Part shown: positions 58,439 through 64,000 of the stretch, piece after piece | How positions within the stretch are numbered: the first letter of the stretch is position 1 | Layout: the number at the start of each line of letters is the position of its first letter | Assembly (NCBI RefSeq): GCF_030818895.1 | Contig: NZ_JAUTBA010000001.1 | Location: 4,526,001 to 4,590,000, forward strand | DNA: 64,000 nucleotides | Origin: Sphingobacterium zeae | Lineage (GTDB): Bacteria > Bacteroidota > Bacteroidia > Sphingobacteriales > Sphingobacteriaceae | Reading direction: 5' to 3' | Program-made: the position numbers and the translations under genes | The notes under the pieces: model-generated | What the model was told of the DNA's origin: nothing | Seen by the model: the letters and a program-made list of their open reading frames with translations, nothing else | Databases searched by the model: none

Positions 58439-59815
58439 CTAGATGAATACATTCTTTGCAAGTTCGAAGAGGTGTGCTTCCGATTCGTAAAAGTGCATCA
58501 TGTACCCCGCTGTGTTGGGAAAAAGGATAAGATCTCCAATTTCCGGATATTTCTGCAGCTTAATTTGTCGTTTGAGAATCAACTCTTGTTCGAGACAATA
58601 ACTCCCGACAAGATATGCATAACAGGGCTCATCTGAATCATCGACTTGCTGTTTGGGTAGATGCAGAGGATCCAATAAAAAGTCGGCACTCGAACTACGC
58701 AACTGTGTACGGTTCATTTCCAACCCCACAAGCAGACGACCCTCGCTATCTTTCTTGCGAAAGGCCACCTTTGCCAACGTACAACCTACTTGATCCAACA
58801 ATGAACGGCCAGGTTCCATGCGTAATTCCAGCCTCCGATCTGTAAAGAGTCGGTGTATTGGGAGCCCATAGATGTTGGAATGGGCTGTAAGAATATGCTC
58901 TAATAATTTTTCCTTATGGATATCATTGAAATATGGATATACAGTAGGTTCGCCATAAAGCTTATCCTCGATCTTGACCATACCTAAGGCATCATTCTGG
59001 TAAGTAAGTTCAGGTCGATTGCCGAGTACGGCTTCACGTAATGCTGTATGAAAGGATAACCATTCTTGGTGCGATTTAAGATAATTCATCAGGATACCTC
59101 CGCCAATATCGAGCGATCGCGTGTGTATTCCTAAGTCATACAATGCATCAATCACCTGTACTGACTGTTCAATGGCAGCGATACGTTCGTCAATTGAATA
59201 GCCATTAAGATGAAAATGCAGTCCGTTGTATTTGAGGTGAGGATAGATTTCTGCCAAACCTTCAATGCGTTCTGCAACGCTATCGATAGCAAAGCCAAAA
59301 CGTGTTGGTAATCGTTGGCCATTGACATGAAATCCTCCTACACGTATGTTAATTAGCAAGGTTTTTCCAAACATTGCGGCAACATCCTGTGCTAATTCCA
59401 ACTCATCTTCGTTATCCAGTACAACGGTGACATTATGCTTTAATGCCAATTCAAAGAGCTGTCGATTTTTGACTGCAGCAGTCAGCACGAGTTGCTCACT
59501 GGCTATTCCTGCGTCAAGGCATTGCTGCAGTTCCCTAAAGCTTGCGGTATCCACACCTTGGCCGGCATCCGCCACGGCTTGAGCAAGTTGCAGGCATTTA
59601 TTTGCTTTACGGGCGAAGAATATCTTGTGAATGACATTATACTTATTTAGTACAGTCTGGTAAGCATGTATATTTTCATTTAGAGGCTTAAAGTGATGTA
59701 TATTGACTGGTGATCCGTATTGTTCAATTCGTTCAAAAAGTTCTTTCGGCTCTTTGGTAAGATGATTTACCCAAGGATGCAGAATGGGTGTTAAGGGAAA
59801 AAATGCTGTGTTCAT
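58439..59815 (-). CDS. Type III PLP-dependent decarboxylase (diaminopimelate/ornithine-decarboxylase fold; SbnH-like)
   Basis: 458 aa. The PLP Lys sits in KIFFARKANKCLQLAQAVAD, the TIM barrel follows (GVDTASFRELQQCL, GLHFHLNGYSID, LDIGGGI for the phosphate loop), and the C-terminal beta domain has RMEPGRSLLDQVGC and the CYAYLVGSYCLEQE site. It is last in a three-gene operon with an FAD-binding protein and an SbnA-like enzyme, so it probably decarboxylates an amino-acid-containing intermediate in a siderophore-like pathway. Confidence 0.82.
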   Translation of the reverse strand: MNTAFFPLTPILHPWVNHLTKEPKELFERIEQYGSPVNIHHFKPLNENIHAYQTVLNKYNVIHKIFFARKANKCLQLAQAVADAGQGVDTASFRELQQCLDAGIASEQLVLTAAVKNRQLFELALKHNVTVVLDNEDELELAQDVAAMFGKTLLINIRVGGFHVNGQRLPTRFGFAIDSVAERIEGLAEIYPHLKYNGLHFHLNGYSIDERIAAIEQSVQVIDALYDLGIHTRSLDIGGGILMNYLKSHQEWLSFHTALREAVLGNRPELTYQNDALGMVKIEDKLYGEPTVYPYFNDIHKEKLLEHILTAHSNIYGLPIHRLFTDRRLELRMEPGRSLLDQVGCTLAKVAFRKKDSEGRLLVGLEMNRTQLRSSSADFLLDPLHLPKQQVDDSDEPCYAYLVGSYCLEQELILKRQIKLQKYPEIGDLILFPNTAGYMMHFYESEAHLFELAKNVFI

Positions 59816-59824
59816 GCTGTATTT

Positions 59825-61570
59825 CTATAGTGTTCGGATTGTATCGTCTACCCAATAACAGGAGGTATCGTTTTTTGTTCGTGACAAGCTGTCGTTGTCG
59901 AAGAATACGCCTTCGGTATTCGCGCCATAGCAGTAAATGGGTACCCTGGCTAAGGTATTGCACTTGCCGCGCTTGTCCATGGACAAAGTACCGGGAAAAT
60001 AAGCTTCATTTTGATGGGGACAAATTAGCCCCTGGCTCAAAAGTGTATCATATAAAGCAGCATTATGCTGATGTAAGGAGGGTCTGCCTATGCGTGCATC
60101 GATTAAGGTATTAAAAGATGTAGCTTTCCCATTTTCGTCACAAACGACGAAAACACTCCCCACTTCTTGCCATCGAATGGTCGGCTTTTTTAACGGCACG
60201 AAACGGATGATACCCGCTCTTGCCAAGGCTAATATTTTTTCCATATTGGCAATTGGTGGACCATAGCTTACGCGGTTGAAAGCACCGAAATAATACTGAT
60301 CCAACTGCTGCTGCGAATTGCCGGTAAACCCTACGGAAGAATATAATTCAGCAATAGATGGACATATCTCAGACCAGACCGAAGCAGCCGCCATTAATGG
60401 GCTATTCTGTTCACCTCGTTGCGCCTCCTCAATATTCTCCTCAATATAACGCAATATTTCTTCTTCACTCGTTAAGTTGGGTTTTAAAAGCTTGTGCAAT
60501 GTAAAACGGTGTTGTAAAGGAATCGCATTGATTAAACTTTGTAGAGGTTCGAGGCCGTTCTCGTTGAATTGGACAGCATAATAACGGAGTTGGATTTCCT
60601 GCTCGATTATTGGGAGGACATCTTTCTCAAAATCAATTTTCGTTGGCTGTTGCATCCATAATTTAAACTTCGAAGCGTTCAATAAATGTAGAGGACGTTT
60701 TTCTTGATACTGTGGACCACGACAAAGTATAGGCAGGGAAGTTCTTGAAAAGGAATAGATCAATGGTTCCTTTCCTGAAGGACAATATTCTCCGTTATCA
60801 AAGGTGCCGCCCCTCCCTTCAGTAAGGGCCAATGCAATGTCGATGAAAGTAAGTCCCATGCCGGTAATACCTACTTTGGAATCCGAAGCGATATCGTCAT
60901 ATTTTGACACTGGATACGGACTTCTGATATAACTTACCGCTGGAACCTCAGATTCATTGATTAGCGGCGTGTTATTGTAACAATGTCCTGTAGCGAGCAA
61001 TATACTTGCAACATCCCAACTACCCGTGTTGGTTTCAATCCTTGCCTTAGAATTCTGTTCCGCTATTGCCACAACGGGTTCTGCGATAAGCTGAAGTTGG
61101 ACATTTGCGGGGAGCTGCCGCATCGTCTCCTTAGTTACCCACTGCAAATAATAGCCCACCAAAGCTCTCGAAGCAAAGTCAGTTGGCTGGACATCTGTAT
61201 CTATGCATTTCACCTTACTGAGCCACTCCATAAAATTTTGTTGATCTTCTTTCTGACTATACTTATCATGAAAAGCATTCAAATGGCCAATACAGTAATT
61301 AATTAACAGGTAATCAGGTTGGTGTATGCTGTAGTTTGGGCCGCATCCAAATAGCTCATCGTTGTTGAACCATAGCACTTTATAGGATTTTGTAGCTCGG
61401 TCTATACGCACACGGTTAACGAAATGATTGAGGCCATACAAGCCCTTCGGCCCACCCCCAACAATGGCAATTGTATTATCCCCGTGTGGCTGCAATTTTT
61501 TTTGCTCTCGTTCTTGATAATAGGAATATAGGTCTTGTTGTGGATTAATGTGTTGCGTATTCCAAATCAT
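59825..61570 (-). CDS. FAD/NAD(P)-binding protein (FAD_NAD_binding_9 type), 581 aa
   Basis: N-terminal Rossmann loop IAIVGGGPKGLYGLNHF, then WFNNDELFGCGPNYSIHQPD typical of this family of flavoprotein-like oxidoreductases, and ILLATGHCYNN and VGITGMGLTFIDIALAL as the ATG motif and second dinucleotide loop. Its start overlaps the SbnA-like stop by 4 bp. In the known staphyloferrin B route SbnA works with the NAD-dependent SbnB; this protein may fill a comparable redox role here. Confidence 0.8.
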   Translation of the reverse strand: MIWNTQHINPQQDLYSYYQEREQKKLQPHGDNTIAIVGGGPKGLYGLNHFVNRVRIDRATKSYKVLWFNNDELFGCGPNYSIHQPDYLLINYCIGHLNAFHDKYSQKEDQQNFMEWLSKVKCIDTDVQPTDFASRALVGYYLQWVTKETMRQLPANVQLQLIAEPVVAIAEQNSKARIETNTGSWDVASILLATGHCYNNTPLINESEVPAVSYIRSPYPVSKYDDIASDSKVGITGMGLTFIDIALALTEGRGGTFDNGEYCPSGKEPLIYSFSRTSLPILCRGPQYQEKRPLHLLNASKFKLWMQQPTKIDFEKDVLPIIEQEIQLRYYAVQFNENGLEPLQSLINAIPLQHRFTLHKLLKPNLTSEEEILRYIEENIEEAQRGEQNSPLMAAASVWSEICPSIAELYSSVGFTGNSQQQLDQYYFGAFNRVSYGPPIANMEKILALARAGIIRFVPLKKPTIRWQEVGSVFVVCDENGKATSFNTLIDARIGRPSLHQHNAALYDTLLSQGLICPHQNEAYFPGTLSMDKRGKCNTLARVPIYCYGANTEGVFFDNDSLSRTKNDTSCYWVDDTIRTL

Positions 61571-62547
61571 ACCAATACTTCTTTAAATGTTTGCTGTACC
61601 CATTCCTCATTGTATATGGTATCGAGATAGCGCTCGCCACTATCAGGGAAAAGTAGCACTACTGAAGAGTTTTTCGGGATCTGTTTTTTTAATTTATGGA
61701 GTGCGGCTACTAGCGCTCCAGAAGAACCACCGATGAGCATACCTTCGCGTTCGCGCAATAATTGACAACCTTTTACAGCTTCAAGATCTGAAACTAATGT
61801 ATAATGATCGATCTGATGTTTTTGCAAAAATGCAGAGGGATGGCTTGCTCCCATTCCCGGAATATTTCTAGCGTTCGGCTTATTTTCAAAAAGAATGCTA
61901 CCCACTGCGTCAACGGCAATCAACTTGGTGGAAGCGGTTGTTTTCTCAATCGCGTCTGCAATGCCACGGATCGTACCACATGTACTCGTGGCAACCAGCA
62001 TATAGTCGGGAGCAGTATTGAGTTGACTGCTTACTTCATGAAATATACCTTCATGCGCAATATGCACATTTGGATTACCATACTGATTCGTCCAATAACT
62101 ATTGGGAACTTTGTCCAAAAGCTCCTGGACTTTTTTTAGACGGTTGCCGAGGTAACCCTGATTTTCATCTCTCTCATTTACCTCGACGATATTTGCGCCG
62201 AAAGCATTCAAAAGTTTCCTCGCATGCTGGTTAATATGGGGGTCTACAACGATGTAAGAATCGAGGCCAAGCAGCTTACAGAGCCGCGCCAGTGCAATAC
62301 CCATATTACCAGAAGAAGATTCAATAATAGTCGTTTCGTTATTGATATCACCTTTTCGAATGGCTTCAACTAAAATGTTTGTAGCCGACCTATCTTTTAC
62401 ACTACCACTCGGATTACCCATTTCCATCTTCGCATAGATTTGCATACCCAAGATGGAGCTGAGTGAACATAGCGATGTTAATTGCGTATTTCCTATTCCC
62501 CGTACCAAGGTAGTTATTCCCTTTACGTCACTTATTTGTAAGCCCAT
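61567..62547 (-). CDS. PLP-dependent beta-replacing enzyme, SbnA/cysteine-synthase-like
   Basis: 326 aa. PLP Lys in GNPSGSVKDRSATNILVEAI, phosphate-binding SSGNMGIAL, TSTCGTIRGIADAI (a cysteine-synthase-type Gly loop) and GGSSGALVAALH. The Ala-rich active-site differences and pairing with a decarboxylase point to SbnA (O-phosphoserine to L-2,3-diaminopropionate) rather than housekeeping CysK. It starts the three-gene operon. Confidence 0.83.
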   Translation of the reverse strand: MGLQISDVKGITTLVRGIGNTQLTSLCSLSSILGMQIYAKMEMGNPSGSVKDRSATNILVEAIRKGDINNETTIIESSSGNMGIALARLCKLLGLDSYIVVDPHINQHARKLLNAFGANIVEVNERDENQGYLGNRLKKVQELLDKVPNSYWTNQYGNPNVHIAHEGIFHEVSSQLNTAPDYMLVATSTCGTIRGIADAIEKTTASTKLIAVDAVGSILFENKPNARNIPGMGASHPSAFLQKHQIDHYTLVSDLEAVKGCQLLREREGMLIGGSSGALVAALHKLKKQIPKNSSVVLLFPDSGERYLDTIYNEEWVQQTFKEVLV

Positions 62548-62973
62548 AATTTTATATCTTCAGTTTTACCCTTAATGGTGACCATACGCTCCAAAAAAAA
62601 TGCCGCATGCGCTAGCAAACCAATATACAGGTAAGTATATTGTGCAAAGGGAGGTTTATACGGAGGGGACAGGTATTTGACACCTGTTCGTAAATCCACG
62701 ATACAATACACCCATCTTTAATGGAATGGTTAGGAAAACTTCGCAAATGGTATAGATAGGGGGGAAGATTGCTTACGAACTAGCAGTACTTATTACAAAG
62801 AGCTTTCTGCTTCCTGAATAACTAAATATTGAATAAGGAATGGCGAATAATAGATCGTCTCTAACGAATACTAATCGTTCACTTCACGCAACTTTCTTGT
62901 TCTTACTTTTATTAGGAGAGAATTAAAATATGCTCAAAAGGCATACATTATGTAACAAAAAAAACTTAAAAAA
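62548..62973. other. Gene-free stretch between divergent units, with solo U-like block
   Basis: About 425 bp. A U-like sequence (62716-62768: ATGGTTAGGAAAACTTCGC ... AGGGGGGAAG) lies about 170 bp upstream of the SbnA-like gene, and an ACAGGT-N7-ACCTGT inverted repeat lies near 62664. No clear TAnnTTTG box on either strand and no gene. Confidence 0.4.
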
Positions 62974-63306
62974 ATGAAAAAGTTAGTGATGAGTGTGATA
63001 GCCGTAGCTACGCTATCAACTGCAGCTTTCGCCAGCACAGATGCAAAAGCACCCAAAGAAAATGTCAACGTAAAAACAACTGCTTACAGGGCAGCCAAAA
63101 CCAATGTAGATGCTAAAACCACCGCCAAAACAAAAGAAGACAATTCAAGGTTGATTAGATGTGTCTACGTATTAAACGTATACAATAGTAGTGGCGAAGT
63201 GGTAGCTACGCATACTTCAGAAACGTATGTAGAAAACTCATGTTCAGGATTCTTCGGAAATTGCAAAACGATGTATAGGCATATGCTAGCCAATGGCGAA
63301 CTATAG
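62974..63306 (+). CDS. Small secreted protein (110 aa), unknown family
   Basis: A signal peptide (MKKLVMSVIAVATLSTAAFA), a Lys/Thr/Ala-rich repeat-like segment (KENVNVKTTAYRAAKTNVDA, KTTAKTKE) and a C-terminal domain with three Cys (RLIRCVYVLNVYNSSGEVVA; NSCSGFFGNCKTMY). It looks like a low-complexity linker plus a small disulphide-bonded domain. A hairpin cluster follows. Confidence 0.7.
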   Translation: MKKLVMSVIAVATLSTAAFASTDAKAPKENVNVKTTAYRAAKTNVDAKTTAKTKEDNSRLIRCVYVLNVYNSSGEVVATHTSETYVENSCSGFFGNCKTMYRHMLANGEL

Positions 63307-63359
63307 TCTGAGAATTATTTCGTTCGGATTATAAGATTTTATCTAACCTTAGAATCCGT

Positions 63360-63445
63360 AATGGGATGTCAACTGGGGTGTGCCCCGGCAATGTAAATAA
63401 AAAATTACATCAGAAAGGGGCATCCCATCAGGACAGCCCCTTTTA
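63360..63445. terminator. Hairpin cluster between convergent genes
   Basis: Nested TGGGATG/CATCCCA arms enclose ATGTAA/TTACAT, then GGGGC/GCCCC with a TTTT end. It probably terminates the 62974 gene and the incoming 63493 gene. Confidence 0.65.
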
Positions 63446-63492
63446 AATTAAAAGCATACAATAATTTTGCATACTAACCTTCATGCAAACTA

Positions 63493-64000
63493 TTACAGTA
63501 TCTGTACTCCCAATAGCTTTAACCATCCAGTGCTGGTCATATCACCGTTCACCGCAAGCCGTATCCCAGGCTGATTATCATTTGTGGTATCTACGATAGC
63601 GACAGCCCAGGTATAGTTGCCCGTTGGAAGATCAACAATAGCTTTCAATTCGTAGGTCATCGGGTTATTTTTAAGCCAGGTCGAAGGTTCTCCTTGATCA
63701 TCTACAAAAACTTTTTTCACCCTGTTTTCTTCATCCAGGAGTGCAAAAGCTACTTTATATTTATAATTCCACTGGGGAATATTATTAGGGAAATATCCCC
63801 AGCCCATATTTCGCCAGCGGTGGTTAATTGTCATTTCTGCCCCCGAATTGACTTTCTCCGGTAAGTAAACACGATCAGGATATAAACGATAGCCACCTTC
63901 AGAAATAAAACGCTGGCATAAGGTAAAAGATTTGGTGAACCAGCTTTCAATTTCACCGATCCGGAAATCCATCATGTTTACCGCAGCTTCCAAGGAACTG
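63493..64000 (-). CDS. C-terminal part of a large secreted protein (DUF4832/carbohydrate-active-like), 5' end off the window
   Basis: The frame is open to the right edge. The visible part contains TINHRWRNMGWGYFPNNIPQ, WNYKYKVAFALLDEENRV, STWLKNNPMTYELK and LPTGNYTWAVAIVDTTND, a beta-sandwich of the type seen at the end of DUF4832/DUF4874 proteins and some glycoside hydrolases. No catalytic domain is in view, so the call is tentative. Confidence 0.5.
   Translation of the reverse strand, partial: SSLEAAVNMMDFRIGEIESWFTKSFTLCQRFISEGGYRLYPDRVYLPEKVNSGAEMTINHRWRNMGWGYFPNNIPQWNYKYKVAFALLDEENRVKKVFVDDQGEPSTWLKNNPMTYELKAIVDLPTGNYTWAVAIVDTTNDNQPGIRLAVNGDMTSTGWLKLLGVQIL

Overview
The window is a low-GC chromosomal segment from a member of the Bacteroidota, most like the Sphingobacteriaceae. 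The evidence is a SusC/SusD pair next to a FecR anti-sigma factor and an ECF sigma factor, many lipoproteins with Bacteroidota-type signal peptides, a TPR sensor kinase, cholesterol-dependent-cytolysin-like proteins, and repeated use of the Bacteroidota promoter -7 box (TAnnTTTG) with little Shine-Dalgarno signal. No rRNA, tRNA, CRISPR array or transposase was seen.

Layout. 1-6 kb: a polysaccharide-utilisation-type operon (sigma, FecR, SusC, SusD running off the left edge). 6-18 kb and 37-48 kb: an accessory region in which six near-identical copies of a 148-residue secreted protein gene (P1-P6), six copies of a hairpin-rich element (E1-E6) and a conserved upstream block (U) alternate with unrelated cargo: a Fic protein, three cytolysin-like proteins, a SUFU fragment, an AbiE toxin-antitoxin pair, a second AbiEii-like gene, an ADP-ribosylglycohydrolase, a TraB/GumN-like protein, and an MFS/esterase/HxlR module.

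18.4-37 kb is the most interesting part. A seven-gene operon (31979 down to 22022) encodes a vWA-like lipoprotein, a membrane protein, a tubulin-like GTPase, a very large actin/Hsp70-like ATPase, a coiled-coil membrane protein, and a MotA/ZorA-like plus MotB/ZorB-like stator pair. It is surrounded by a TPR histidine kinase, a response regulator, a secreted nuclease, a PD-(D/E)xK-type protein, a YidD/DUF4177-like pair and a family of six tiny secreted peptides. A palindrome TTACGG-N4-CCGTAA, or a one-mismatch variant, lies 20-21 nt upstream of a TAnnTTTG box in front of seven transcription starts in this interval (one site is bidirectional). This suggests that the island is one regulon, probably controlled by the response regulator encoded inside it.

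48-64 kb: a porin/Dabb/cupin operon next to its OmpR-type two-component system, small secreted proteins and broken genes, a GHKL ATPase, an esterase, a three-gene PLP/FAD biosynthetic operon recalling the L-2,3-diaminopropionate siderophore pathway, and a partial gene at the right edge. Several reading frames in the accessory parts carry single-base shifts at homopolymers, so either gene decay or sequencing indels should be considered.
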